NCBI RefSeq assembly: GCF_026891935.1
Contig: NZ_JAPTGC010000003.1
Span: 1 to 64,000 of the forward strand
Origin: Methanocorpusculum vombati
GTDB taxonomy: Archaea > Halobacteriota > Methanomicrobia > Methanomicrobiales > Methanocorpusculaceae
Length of the DNA stretch: 64,000 nucleotides
Reading direction: 5' to 3'
In this document: positions 6,699-14,967 of the stretch, piece after piece
Position numbering within the stretch: position 1 is the stretch's first letter
How the letters are laid out: every line of letters begins with the position of its first letter
Made by a program: the position numbers and the translations under genes
Notes under the pieces: generated by a model
The model's database searches: none
What the model was told of the DNA's origin: nothing
What the model saw: only the letters and a program-made list of their open reading frames with translations

Positions 6699-7840
6699 GA
6701 CCGACGCTTGAACACAAACGCATCGTACTGGCGGTCACGGGCAGTATTGCCGCAGTTGAGACGATCAAACTCGCCCACGAACTGCGGCGCCGCGGCGCCG
6801 CAGTCACCGGCATCCTCAGCCCTGCCGCCTGCGGCATCATCCACCCTGACGCCCTTACCTACGCCTGCGCAGAGCCTGCCCTCACGAAAATAACCGGCAT
6901 GGTTGAACATGTCCTCTACTGCGGAGAAGGAGGAAAAGCCGACCTGCTCTTAATTGCGCCCGCAACCGCCAACACCGTCGGTAAAATCGCCTGCGGTATC
7001 GATGACACCATCGTCACCACCTTTGCCACCACCGCAATCGGCCGGGGAATGCCGGTTGTCATCGTTCCCGCCATGCACGAATCCATGTACCGCCACCCGG
7101 CGGTCATCAAAAACCTCGAAACCCTCCGTTCCCTGAACATCACCGTTGTCCCGCCCCGGATGGAGGAGGAGAAAGCAAAAATCGCCGGAATCGACACGAT
7201 CTGTCTCTACGCCGAACGTGCCCTTTCCGGCCAGCCCCTCGCGGGCCGCCGCGTCCTCATCACCAGCGGGTCCTGCCGCGAAGAGCTCGACGACGTCCGC
7301 ATACTTACCACGCGGTCCGGCGGTGTCATGGGAAAAGAACTTGCCCTCGAAGCATTCCGGCTCGGCGCAGACGTCACCGTCGTCTCCAACACCGCTGTGC
7401 ACGGCGCCGTCCCCGCCGTCCGGAACATCAGTATCAGCTCTGCCGCGGAGATGCATGACGCGGTTCTGCGGGAGGTTGCATCCTGTAAACCGGACATCTA
7501 TATCAGTGCCGCCGCAATCTCCGACTTCGCACCCGAACGGATGCCCGGAAAAATTCCGAGCGGCAGTCCCTGCACCGTCACTCTTACCCCCCTGCCGAAA
7601 CTCATCACCCGCCTTTTTGGCAAAGGAATCAAAATCGTCGGGTTCAAACTTGGGGAGGACGCGGAATGTGAGGCGGAAAAGCTTCTCAAAGAAGACGACA
7701 TCGTTCTGGTCGCCGCAAACCGTCCGGCTGTTATGGGGGCGGATGCAGGCGTGTACCGGTTCATGAAAAGATCCGGCAGCAGAACCGTATCCGGAACAAA
7801 ATCCGAAATCGCACGGGAACTATGGAACGAACTGCGGTAG
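6695..7840 (+). CDS. coaBC: Bifunctional CoaBC
   Basis: A 381-residue fusion. Residues 1-170 are the flavin-dependent phosphopantothenoylcysteine decarboxylase (VTGSIAAVETIKLAHELRRR, PATANTVGKIACGIDD, PAMHESMY). Residues about 185-381 are the phosphopantothenate-cysteine ligase (RRVLITSGSCREELDDVR, then AAAISDFAPE). Together they convert 4'-phosphopantothenate to 4'-phosphopantetheine. The ATG at 6695 is chosen over 6677 because it overlaps the upstream TGA. It overlaps the pantoate kinase by 19 bp, so the CoA genes form one translationally coupled block. SGSCREELDDVR stands where most CoaB proteins read SGGTREPIDPVR. Confidence 0.9.
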   Translation: MRPTLEHKRIVLAVTGSIAAVETIKLAHELRRRGAAVTGILSPAACGIIHPDALTYACAEPALTKITGMVEHVLYCGEGGKADLLLIAPATANTVGKIACGIDDTIVTTFATTAIGRGMPVVIVPAMHESMYRHPAVIKNLETLRSLNITVVPPRMEEEKAKIAGIDTICLYAERALSGQPLAGRRVLITSGSCREELDDVRILTTRSGGVMGKELALEAFRLGADVTVVSNTAVHGAVPAVRNISISSAAEMHDAVLREVASCKPDIYISAAAISDFAPERMPGKIPSGSPCTVTLTPLPKLITRLFGKGIKIVGFKLGEDAECEAEKLLKEDDIVLVAANRPAVMGADAGVYRFMKRSGSRTVSGTKSEIARELWNELR

Positions 7841-8673
7841 CATTTGCCCCCGGCCACATCTCCGGCTACTTCCGGCGCATTGACGGTGATACTCCCCGCA
7901 CCACCGGAAGCTGCGGCGCCGGGCTGGTGATCGATCACGGCGTTACCGCCACCGTCCGGCCTGCGGAGCAGACCTCGGTCGTGATCACCGACCACCTGCT
8001 GACCGGAGACCCCCTCATCCGTTACGGGTCCGGTCTTATTGAGGAGCTTCTTGGCTCCTTCGGTGTCTCTGCCGCGGTTGAGACGGTTGCGGATCTCCCT
8101 ATCGGGGCAGGGTTTGGCATGAGTGCTGCTGCAATCCTCGCCACTCTCACAGCGGCTAACGCCGTCTTTGACCTCGGTCTTGCGGAGTGCGACATCGCCG
8201 AACGCGCCCATGCCCTTGAGGTCTCCTGCAACACCGGTCTCGGCGACGTCGCAGCGGCGGCGGGCGGCGGACTCGCTGTCCGCACCGCTCCCGGCATCAC
8301 CGGCGTTGCGGCGCGGATGTTTCCGGAGATTGACCTGTGTACGGTCACCTTCGGCGCCATGTTCACGCCCGATATTATCGGCTCGCCGGACCGGATGCGG
8401 CGGGTTTCTGCGGCGTTCCCGGATCGTCTGCCGGAGAACTTTGCGGAGTTCATGGAGAACTCGCGGCAGTTTGCCGAGGCAAGCGGTCTCATTCCGCAGA
8501 AGATCCGTCCGGTCCTCGCCGCCTGCGATGACGCGGGCGTTCCTGCGAGTATGACCATGCTCGGCTGCGGTGTCTTTGCCGCAGGAGATGACGCCCCGGA
8601 GATCCTCGCCGGATTCGGAAGAGCCGTACCTCTGAAGATCTGCCCGCACGGGCCGAAAATTCTGGAGATGTAA
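7822..8673 (+). CDS. Pantoate kinase (archaeal PoK)
   Basis: A 283-residue GHMP-superfamily kinase. The ATP-binding motif is LPIGAGFGMSAAAILATLTA at about 93-112, and the opening FAPGHISGYF is typical of archaeal pantoate kinase. The reaction is ATP + pantoate to 4-phosphopantoate, the first of the two archaea-specific steps replacing bacterial PanC and CoaA. The assignment is strengthened by coaBC directly upstream (19-bp overlap) and phosphopantothenate synthetase 1 bp downstream. Confidence 0.88.
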   Translation: MERTAVAFAPGHISGYFRRIDGDTPRTTGSCGAGLVIDHGVTATVRPAEQTSVVITDHLLTGDPLIRYGSGLIEELLGSFGVSAAVETVADLPIGAGFGMSAAAILATLTAANAVFDLGLAECDIAERAHALEVSCNTGLGDVAAAAGGGLAVRTAPGITGVAARMFPEIDLCTVTFGAMFTPDIIGSPDRMRRVSAAFPDRLPENFAEFMENSRQFAEASGLIPQKIRPVLAACDDAGVPASMTMLGCGVFAAGDDAPEILAGFGRAVPLKICPHGPKILEM

Positions 8674-8674
8674 C

Positions 8675-9415
8675 ATGTCAGATATTCCCAAAAGCCATCC
8701 AAGATACCAGTCGCTCGTTACCCGAAAACAGCTCGCGGACTACGCCCTTGCAGGCGTCGTCTCTCTCGAAGGTCTCACCTCGCACGGCCGCGGCGAAGCC
8801 TTCGATTACCTGATCGGAGAGAAAACTCCCGCAACCGCACTTGAAGCGGAGAAGCTTGCGGCCCGTGTTCTGCTTGCCGCAAAGCATCCGGTACTTTCCA
8901 TCAACGGGAACACCGCAGCCCTTGCCGCAGCAGAGATCGCCGATCTCCAGAAAGCCGCGGACTGCGAGGTCGAGGTTAATCTGTTCCACCGAACCGATGA
9001 GCGCATCGAAAAGGTAACCGCGGTGCTTGCACAGGCGGGCGTCACCGTTTCGACCGGTCCGGTCGAACGGTGTGTCCCGCTGCCGCATGACCGCGGTCTC
9101 TGCCGTCCGGACGGCATCGGCTCGGCCGATGTCGTCCTTGTCCCTCTGGAGGACGGCGACCGCTGCGAAGCGCTGGTTGCTCTGGGAAAGATCGTCATTA
9201 CGGTTGATCTCAATCCCCTTGACCGGACTTCCAAGACCGCGACTATTCCAATCATCGACGAGGTCACCCGCGCTCTTCCCAATATTGCCGCGGAGTGCAG
9301 GAGGATCAAATCCGCGGGCGAGACGCCGGAGATGCCCGCCTCCTTTGACGGGAAGTACTTCCTCAAAGGAGCAGTTGATGCCATTTCGGAGACCCTGACC
9401 CATGCTCTGGATTGA
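8675..9415 (+). CDS. 4-phosphopantoate-beta-alanine ligase (PPS)
   Basis: A 246-residue archaeal phosphopantothenate synthetase. Conserved blocks are SHPRYQSLVTRKQLADYAL, GLTSHGRGEAFDYLIGEKT, VNLFHRTDERI and VDLNPLDRTSKTATIPIIDE. It condenses 4-phosphopantoate with beta-alanine. Its product is the substrate of CoaBC encoded upstream, so three consecutive steps are adjacent. The ATG at 8675 follows the kinase stop by 1 bp and an ATTCTGGAGATG site. The end overlaps the RFC-like gene by 14 bp. Confidence 0.9.
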   Translation: MSDIPKSHPRYQSLVTRKQLADYALAGVVSLEGLTSHGRGEAFDYLIGEKTPATALEAEKLAARVLLAAKHPVLSINGNTAALAAAEIADLQKAADCEVEVNLFHRTDERIEKVTAVLAQAGVTVSTGPVERCVPLPHDRGLCRPDGIGSADVVLVPLEDGDRCEALVALGKIVITVDLNPLDRTSKTATIPIIDEVTRALPNIAAECRRIKSAGETPEMPASFDGKYFLKGAVDAISETLTHALD

Positions 9416-10394
9416 AAAATACCGCCCGAAAACCTTTGACGAGGTCCTCGGACAGGAGCCGTCCGTCCGCCAGCTGAAGTCTTATGCGGCAAGTGCCAAC
9501 CTCCCGCACCTGATGGTCATCGGCCGGTCCGGCTGCGGGAAGTCCGCAAGCCTTGAGGCATTTTCGCGGGAGTTTTACCCGGAGTCTGCCGCGGAGAACA
9601 CCACGGTTCTGCCGGTCTCGGTGATGTTTTCCCAGGGACACGCCTACTTTGCCGAGAACGATCGCTTTGCCGCTCTGTATCAGAAGGACAAGTCGGTTCT
9701 TGCGAACTTCAAGTACATCGTGAAGTGGCATGCATCACTCAAACCTCTTTCCGCCGAGTTCCGGCTGATCATCTTTGACGGCGCAGGCGATCTGCCCAAG
9801 GATGCCCAGGCGGCGCTTCGCCGGATTATGGAGCAGTACAGCCGCACCTGCCGGTTCATCTTTGTGGCAAACTCGATGAGTTCGATTATTGATCCGATTC
9901 GTTCCCGCTGTGTTCCGCTCTACTTCCTCCCCATCGACCGCGACCTGATGCGAAAACGCCTTCTGGAGATTCTGGCTCTTGAAGGAGTGCCGGACGCAGT
10001 TTCCGGGGAGAATCTGGAGATGCTGATTCTTGGTGCCGACGGCGATCTCCGCCGCGCTCTGGTCTGGCTGGAACTGATGGCGCTGCACGGTGTCACCGAT
10101 CTTGCGGAGCTGGCCGATACGGAGACCGGGGCTCTGGCACGTGCGGCGGTTGCCGCCTGCCGCCGCGGCGATGAGGAGGGGGCACGCAGGATTACAGAAA
10201 ATCTGATGATCGAGTATGGTCTTTCCGGCCCTGTGGTCCTTGGTCTTCTCCGTGAGGAGCTTCGGTCTGATCTGACGCCTGATGCGGCACTGTTGTTTTC
10301 GGATGCGGATCTTTCGGTGCGTGCGGGGTCAAATGAGTATTTGCAGATGAATGCGTTTATCTCCCGGCTCTGCGGGGAGCTGACACGCTCCTGA
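9402..10394 (+). CDS. RFC small-subunit-like AAA+ protein with altered Walker B
   Basis: A 330-residue clamp-loader relative: WIEKYRPKTFDEVLGQ at 3-18, Walker A GRSGCGKS at 41-48, AQAALRRIMEQYSRTCRFIF at 135-154, and the SRC arginine-finger motif at 168-170. Walker B reads IIFDGAG at 124-129+ instead of the DEAD of active RFC small subunits, so the catalytic glutamate is missing. Methanomicrobia and haloarchaea can carry more than one RFC small subunit. This is likely the non-hydrolysing paralogue in a hetero-oligomer. It is the last gene of the operon starting at 4488. Confidence 0.8.
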   Translation: MLWIEKYRPKTFDEVLGQEPSVRQLKSYAASANLPHLMVIGRSGCGKSASLEAFSREFYPESAAENTTVLPVSVMFSQGHAYFAENDRFAALYQKDKSVLANFKYIVKWHASLKPLSAEFRLIIFDGAGDLPKDAQAALRRIMEQYSRTCRFIFVANSMSSIIDPIRSRCVPLYFLPIDRDLMRKRLLEILALEGVPDAVSGENLEMLILGADGDLRRALVWLELMALHGVTDLAELADTETGALARAAVAACRRGDEEGARRITENLMIEYGLSGPVVLGLLREELRSDLTPDAALLFSDADLSVRAGSNEYLQMNAFISRLCGELTRS

Positions 10395-10677
10395 TTTTTT
10401 GAAACTGCTGTTTCCGCGGTGTGAGGGTAGAGTGCCACGAAAGTATTTCGTCGGTTTTTTTGAAAATTGCAGGTGGGTGAGGGGTGAATAGGTGGGATGA
10501 GAGGAAACGCTACAGATGTTCACAGATGCGTCTAACAGCTCAGAGTCGCAAGCGTGACGGCAAATGTCCGCGAGGCAGGACATAGACGTCGGAAGCGTCG
10601 AAGACGGGAATCTTCCTGCGGATTGATGTGATCTCATGTGGTGTGAGAATCATTGGAGTGGGCAGGAAGAAAAAAGA

Positions 10678-10951
10678 AACGCAGATAACGCAGATGCGTC
10701 GCTTCGCGCCGCTGCTTCGCTCATCGCATTTGCTCCTCGTCGCTCGCCATCCCGCCCAGAGCTGGGCGGGCGGCGTTGCTATCGCAAGCGCGACGGCAAA
10801 TGCTCGCGAAGCAATACAGACATACCAAGCAGCAAAAAAGCTTCGCGAGCATTTTTAGCTGCGTTTGCGATAACGACCCCGATAAGGGGAGCGGAGCAAG
10901 ACCTCCGGGCTTGCGACTCGGCGCCTAGGCGCCATCTGCGTTATCTGCGTT
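10678..10951. repeat. Palindromic repeat element, copy 1
   Basis: The ends are inverted: AACGCAGATAACGCAGATG on the left (10678-10696) and CATCTGCGTTATCTGCGTT on the right (10933-10951). The interior is made of smaller dyads, such as CCCGCCCAGAGCTGGGCGGG at 10751-10770 and CTCGCGAAGC/GCTTCGCGAG. The same modules, partly inverted, recur in copy 2 at 26921-27325. The left flank (ACGAAAGTATTTCGTCGG at 10437 onward) also matches the outer flank of copy 2. A further degenerate left end lies at about 10470-10575. It carries no coding capacity. It could be a MITE-like or REP-type element. Confidence 0.85.
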
Positions 10952-10964
10952 GGTCTTCATCGTC

Positions 10965-11318
10965 TTAGCCACACCGAAGACCAACGAACCGCGGAAATAT
11001 TCTCCTCCCTATCCACAGGGAGCCGATCTTCTTCAAGGTCCCAAATGCTAGGGTCCCGCACTCAGCGTAACCGCAGAACAATCCCGCATGATCCGGGAGT
11101 TCAGCGAAGTATGGCAACAGGTACCCCGCCGCAGGACTCCCCAAAATGAACAAAAACAGATCCCGAACGGGAACACCCGGGGATGAACCCGTAAGCGGGG
11201 AGTACTGGAAACCCTCACGCAGACGCAATCGCTCGAAAATAGTTCGGAAATCTTTGCCGGTTTCCCAATGGGAATCACACAGAATAGGTATTGAAAAATT
11301 TTTTTCCAGAACAGGCAA
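10965..11318 (-). CDS. Uncertain 117-aa reading frame, possible gene remnant
   Basis: An open frame on the minus strand with protein-like blocks such as LREGFQYSPLTGSSPGVPVR and LFLFILGSPAAGYLLPYF. I do not recognise it with confidence. The SSPGVPVRDLFLF pattern is vaguely reminiscent of N-terminal parts of some archaeal transposases. Its C-terminal end reaches into the flank of the repeat element. It may be a remnant of an insertion sequence or not a gene at all. Confidence 0.25.
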   Translation of the reverse strand: MPVLEKNFSIPILCDSHWETGKDFRTIFERLRLREGFQYSPLTGSSPGVPVRDLFLFILGSPAAGYLLPYFAELPDHAGLFCGYAECGTLAFGTLKKIGSLWIGRRIFPRFVGLRCG

Positions 11319-11358
11319 CAGATAAAAAACCGTCCGTTCCCAAATCCGGTAAAAAAGA

Positions 11359-12108
11359 TTATTCCCGCACTACGACATCACAGTGAGTGGTAAACGGGCT
11401 TTTGCGGATGGACAGCGACAACAGATACGGGTAGTTTGCCGCGAGGTACTCCATATGGCCCAGCCAGACAAGGGTAAGCTGGCGGTACACGCGGTTTACG
11501 TCACCTCCCAGATGGGCAATATCGGTTGCAGGAAGTGTGGTGATGTCGCTGCGGCTGGATAACTCCTCGCCGAGATGAAAGAGGTCCTGCAGGAGTTTTG
11601 AGATGGAGTTCTGATCCATCAGTACAGGGTTTTCGATGAGTCTGAGCAGAAACTCATGATGTTTCTCCAGCAGTTCATGCATTCCGGCAAGATCTTCTGC
11701 GGACGGGGATGCAATGAATTTGCAGGAGGCGAGCTGTTTCTGTGCGTTGATAAACTCGTCTTTTGTCCAGGTTTTACGCACCGTAAGGATGGATCGGATC
11801 TCTGCTGCGTCCGGATCGGATGCGACGATAAGCCGCAGCAGCCGGCCCCCCATCTCGGAGAAGAAGAGACCGACGACCATCTTCATCTTTTCCTGCTGTT
11901 CGCGTTTTGCCCGCATGGCAAGCAGCCGGTTGATGATCAGGGTGACGATCAGGATATTTATCGGCAGAAAGCCGAGGCTGTTAAAGATATAGGAAAGCGT
12001 GTTGCTTTCTCCGTTGTCGCCGAACACGAGAAACTTCACTGCGTAAATGACGACCGAAGCACAGATCAGGGCGATGATGAGCCGCTGTTCCCAGGTCAGA
12101 CGTTTCAC
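11359..12108 (-). CDS. Membrane-anchored protein of unknown function
   Basis: A 249-residue protein with two N-terminal transmembrane helices (about 8-28 and 43-63: IIALICASVVIYAVKFLVF and FLPINILIVTLIINRLLAM) followed by a cytoplasmic helical domain of about 180 residues. No motif is recognised. The start is a GTG at 12106-12108, only 2 bp after the stop of the isomerase-like gene, so the two are co-transcribed. Equivalent two-helix proteins are common in methanogens without assigned function. Confidence 0.7.
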   Translation of the reverse strand: MKRLTWEQRLIIALICASVVIYAVKFLVFGDNGESNTLSYIFNSLGFLPINILIVTLIINRLLAMRAKREQQEKMKMVVGLFFSEMGGRLLRLIVASDPDAAEIRSILTVRKTWTKDEFINAQKQLASCKFIASPSAEDLAGMHELLEKHHEFLLRLIENPVLMDQNSISKLLQDLFHLGEELSSRSDITTLPATDIAHLGGDVNRVYRQLTLVWLGHMEYLAANYPYLLSLSIRKSPFTTHCDVVVRE

Positions 12109-12110
12109 GG

Positions 12111-12833
12111 TTATGCTCCGTAGCGCTGTGTGAGGGTACCGAGTGTTTCTATTGCGCCCTCAAAGGATTCGACCTCGATTACGGGGGTTTTGATGTTGTT
12201 TTCGCGGACACGTTTCATGACGTTGTCGAAGTTGATGTTTCCTTTTCCGACTGCTTCGTGGCTGTCGTGTTTTCCGTTGTTGTCGTGCAGGTGGACGTGG
12301 GCGAAGGGGGCGGTCAGGAACGCATCAAGGGTGCCGCATTCGTTTGCGTGGCCGACATCAAGACAGAAGAGTGCGCCGTCCAGGAGGGGCAGGTCTTTTG
12401 GTTCTTTGAGGAAGAAGTATCCCCAGTTTCCCATGTTTTCGATGAAGTAGGTTACGCCGTACTGAATGGATTCCGCACGAATCTGGGCGAGTGAGGCACG
12501 GAGATGCTGTTCGGCGAGGTCATATTCATACTCCCAGGCAAAGTAGCCGGGGTGTACGACGACGGGGGCGTCAACTTCGGCAGCGAGGGCGAAGGTGTCG
12601 GCGATGACTTCTACGGATGCACGGCGGATGGGTTCCAAGACGGATGCGATGTTGACGCCGCGGGAAGGAGCATGGATGCTGTAGTGGAAGCTGTAGGATT
12701 CAAGGAGTTTGGTATCGGTTAACAGATGCGGCCCGTCACTCATGATCTCGACGTGTCCGGTGTAGGGGGCGAGTTTGTCGAGGGCTGATGCGAGCGGCTC
12801 GGCGTGGAGGCAGTGGGTGGATATTGCGTACAT
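12111..12833 (-). CDS. Sugar phosphate isomerase/epimerase-like TIM barrel
   Basis: A 240-residue protein of the xylose isomerase-like / AP endonuclease 2 superfamily. Metal-ligand positions are visible: the FHYSIHAP strand, VVVHPGYF, YFIENMGNWG, FCLDVGHANE, HVHLHDNNGKHDSH and the final VIEVES. The ATG at 12833 starts the conserved MYAISTHCLHAEPL; upstream in-frame sequence is not conserved-looking. A second family member lies at 61812-62573 with the same STxCLxAEPL opening. The substrate cannot be inferred. Confidence 0.8.
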   Translation of the reverse strand: MYAISTHCLHAEPLASALDKLAPYTGHVEIMSDGPHLLTDTKLLESYSFHYSIHAPSRGVNIASVLEPIRRASVEVIADTFALAAEVDAPVVVHPGYFAWEYEYDLAEQHLRASLAQIRAESIQYGVTYFIENMGNWGYFFLKEPKDLPLLDGALFCLDVGHANECGTLDAFLTAPFAHVHLHDNNGKHDSHEAVGKGNINFDNVMKRVRENNIKTPVIEVESFEGAIETLGTLTQRYGA

Positions 12834-13079
12834 ATTCTTAGTAGTTTGTGTTGTTTCCGGCAGAAATAAGGATTGCGGGATTTTGGGAGTTGCACCTTTC
12901 TCCCTGAGTCTCCCCGGGCGGCTGAAAATCCACGAAGCGGTGAACACGTGTCGTGCGAATCGCGGGTGGAAATTTGATCCATGACACTGATTTGTGGTTA
13001 GGAAACAACGTTCCGGGCAACGCCTTTCTTCAGAAAAATAATCCCGGCTGGAACCAACATCCGGAACAAAAAAAAGAAT

Positions 13080-14045
13080 TCAGGGAAGAACAATCGTCCC
13101 CATAATCCGGAGCTTGCCGCCGTCCAGATAATGCAGCACCGCCGTATCACCCGGCTTGTACACCAGCGGCGTCTCCATCTCAAGCGTAAGCACCGGCGTA
13201 TGCCAGTCAGAACCATTCTCCACCGCCGTCACCCGTGCGGCAAGGAACTGCATCCAGTGCCCGACCGACACCACCATCTGCTCCTTCACCGCCGACGGCC
13301 AGTACTTCACCAGCTCCGCCTGTACCGTAACCGTCGTCGCATTCGTCACCTGCGGATCCGTCGTCAGTACAAACCCGCGATCCAGATCCTCCGCCTCAAT
13401 ATCCTTCAGCGCACATCCGACACGGTCCCCCGCATACGCCCAGGCAAAATCATCATCATGCTTCTGCACGGACCGGATCTGTGCCGTCTTGCCGATCGGC
13501 TCAACCCGCATCTTATCATGCTTCTTAATCCAGCCGTCCGCCACACAACCGAGAATAACCGTTCCGATACCCCGCACATTAAAGTGGTGATCCACCGGCA
13601 CCGTACCAACCGCCCCCTCCTTCGGCTCAATCTCCGGCTGCGCAGCCGCACGGGCAAGGAGATCCGCCGACAGCGTAATGAAATCCTCCTCGCAGATCGC
13701 ATACCCCTCCAGAACCGTACCCTTAATCAGCGGAGCAATATCCGACGGCTGGAGATAATTCTTCAGAATAATCGTACCCTTTGAAACACCCGCACAATCC
13801 AGAATCAGCACCCACTCCGCAAACATCGGCGTGATCTCCTCGACCACCACAATCGCCTCGTGGGCCATCGAAACCACATAGAACAGCGGCGCAAGCCGAT
13901 CGGGATACCGGGTCGGTTCCAGCAGCGTAACCGTATCATGACCTTTCTTCAGATTATAAAATGTAATATCAGTACTCGTCCCCTTCTTCCCCAGATCCCG
14001 GGCATATCCGTTCGGGGCAAGAACCGCAACTGTCAGATTTGGCAT
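13080..14045 (-). CDS. EF-1alpha/SelB-like protein lacking GTPase motifs
   Basis: A 321-residue relative of translational GTPases found in methanogens. The N-terminal region (MPNLTVAVLAPNGYARDLG, KKGTSTDITFYNLKKG) occupies the G-domain position but lacks the P-loop GHVDHGKST and NKxD motifs. The second half is a good EF-Tu domain 2 (VPVDHHFNVRGIGTVILGCV, MRVEPIGKTAQIRSVQKHDD, AYAGDRVGCAL) followed by a domain-3-like barrel. It probably binds an RNA or elongation-factor partner without hydrolysing GTP. The ATG at 14045 is preferred, but ATG 14051 two codons upstream is possible. Confidence 0.75.
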   Translation of the reverse strand: MPNLTVAVLAPNGYARDLGKKGTSTDITFYNLKKGHDTVTLLEPTRYPDRLAPLFYVVSMAHEAIVVVEEITPMFAEWVLILDCAGVSKGTIILKNYLQPSDIAPLIKGTVLEGYAICEEDFITLSADLLARAAAQPEIEPKEGAVGTVPVDHHFNVRGIGTVILGCVADGWIKKHDKMRVEPIGKTAQIRSVQKHDDDFAWAYAGDRVGCALKDIEAEDLDRGFVLTTDPQVTNATTVTVQAELVKYWPSAVKEQMVVSVGHWMQFLAARVTAVENGSDWHTPVLTLEMETPLVYKPGDTAVLHYLDGGKLRIMGTIVLP

Positions 14046-14225
14046 ATCCATACGTATTGGACGTTGCGGGGGATTAATCGTTCGGACATTGGAACGCTGC
14101 ACCTTTCTTCCCAAACATCGCGGGCGGAAATCCGATCAATCACGATCATGCGTCATCAGCAAACGAAATGGGATACAACGCCGCAAAAGGCAGGACGTTA
14201 TGGGCAACACCCCCGAATATGTAAC

Positions 14226-14233
14226 GTATATAT
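14226..14233 (+). promoter_or_regulatory. TATA box of the riboflavin reductase gene
   Basis: GTATATAT is centred about 29 bp upstream of the ATG at 14259, implying transcription starting within a few bases of the start codon. Confidence 0.6.
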
Positions 14234-14258
14234 CCCTCAAAAACACAAAGGGACATAC

Positions 14259-14939
14259 ATGCGTCCCTACGTCATCATCAATGCCGCAATGAGCGCTGAC
14301 GGGAAAATCTCCACCAAAGAACACCGGCAGACCAAAATATCCGGCGAGCAGGACTTTGCCCGCGTAGACCGTCTGCGGGCCGACTGCGACGCCGTCATGG
14401 TCGGAATCGGTACCATCCTTGCCGACGACTCCTCGCTCCGTCTCAAAAACCCTGACCTCATCGCAGAACGGGCCGCCGCAGGCAAAGAAGAACAGCCCAT
14501 GCGGATTGTCATCGACAGCCAGGCACGAATGCCGCCGGACGGCGACATGTTCAGAAAAGGAACCGGCAGACGGGTAATCTTCGTCGCAGAAACCGCACCG
14601 CAAGACCGGGTTGCCGCCCTCGCAGAAAAAGCAACCGTCATTCCTGCCGGAACCACCCGGGTCGATCTCAACCTCGTCCTCGACAAACTCGGTGAGATGG
14701 GCGTTGGAAAACTCATGGTCGAAGGCGGAGCCACCCTCCTCTGGTCATTCACCAGCCAGAAACTCTTTGATGAAATCCGCATCTACGTAGGGGCATTAAT
14801 CATCGGCGGCGCAGACGCACCCACCTTTGTGGACGGAAGCGGCTTCACCCGCGCCGAAGGCTTCCCCCGTCTCACCCTCAAAAACGTGGAAAAAATCGAC
14901 GACGGCCTGCTCATCACCTGGCTCAAAAAAGACGAATAA
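14259..14939 (+). CDS. 2,5-diamino-6-ribosylamino-pyrimidinone 5'-phosphate reductase
   Basis: A 226-residue RibD-C/dihydrofolate-reductase-fold enzyme of archaeal riboflavin and F420 flavin synthesis. Matching blocks are MRPYVIINAAMSADGKIST, DRLRADCDAVMVGIGTILAD, MRIVIDSQARMP and LMVEGGATLLWSFTSQKLFD. It reduces the ribose of the GTP-derived pyrimidine using NAD(P)H. The ATG at 14259 was chosen because it starts the conserved motif and sits just downstream of the TATA box. It is divergent from the EF-like gene and probably monocistronic. Confidence 0.9.
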   Translation: MRPYVIINAAMSADGKISTKEHRQTKISGEQDFARVDRLRADCDAVMVGIGTILADDSSLRLKNPDLIAERAAAGKEEQPMRIVIDSQARMPPDGDMFRKGTGRRVIFVAETAPQDRVAALAEKATVIPAGTTRVDLNLVLDKLGEMGVGKLMVEGGATLLWSFTSQKLFDEIRIYVGALIIGGADAPTFVDGSGFTRAEGFPRLTLKNVEKIDDGLLITWLKKDE

Positions 14940-14967
14940 CAAAAGAAAAAAGAATTTTTTTTGAGAA

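Larger units (their letters stand above)
10395..11358. other. 964-bp region: repeat element and possible decayed ORF
   Basis: There is no convincing gene. The stretch contains a palindromic repeat element (core 10678-10951, related sequence from about 10440) and then about 350 bp holding an unrecognised minus-strand reading frame (10965-11318). The inverted segments produce several spurious reading frames. Confidence 0.6.

Noticed and set aside
10678-10951. CRISPR array
   Set aside because: The repeats are inverted and modular, without regular direct repeats and unique spacers; no cas genes in the window.
10628-10968. Overlapping reading frames in repeat copy 1 with ARHPAQSWAGG-type peptides
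   Set aside because: They lie wholly in the inverted-repeat modules, recur in copy 2 in other frames, and have no conserved protein pattern.
13131-13784. 217-aa His/Arg-rich plus-strand frame over the EF-like gene
   Set aside because: It is antisense to a gene with clear EF-Tu domain homology and has no protein-like pattern of its own.
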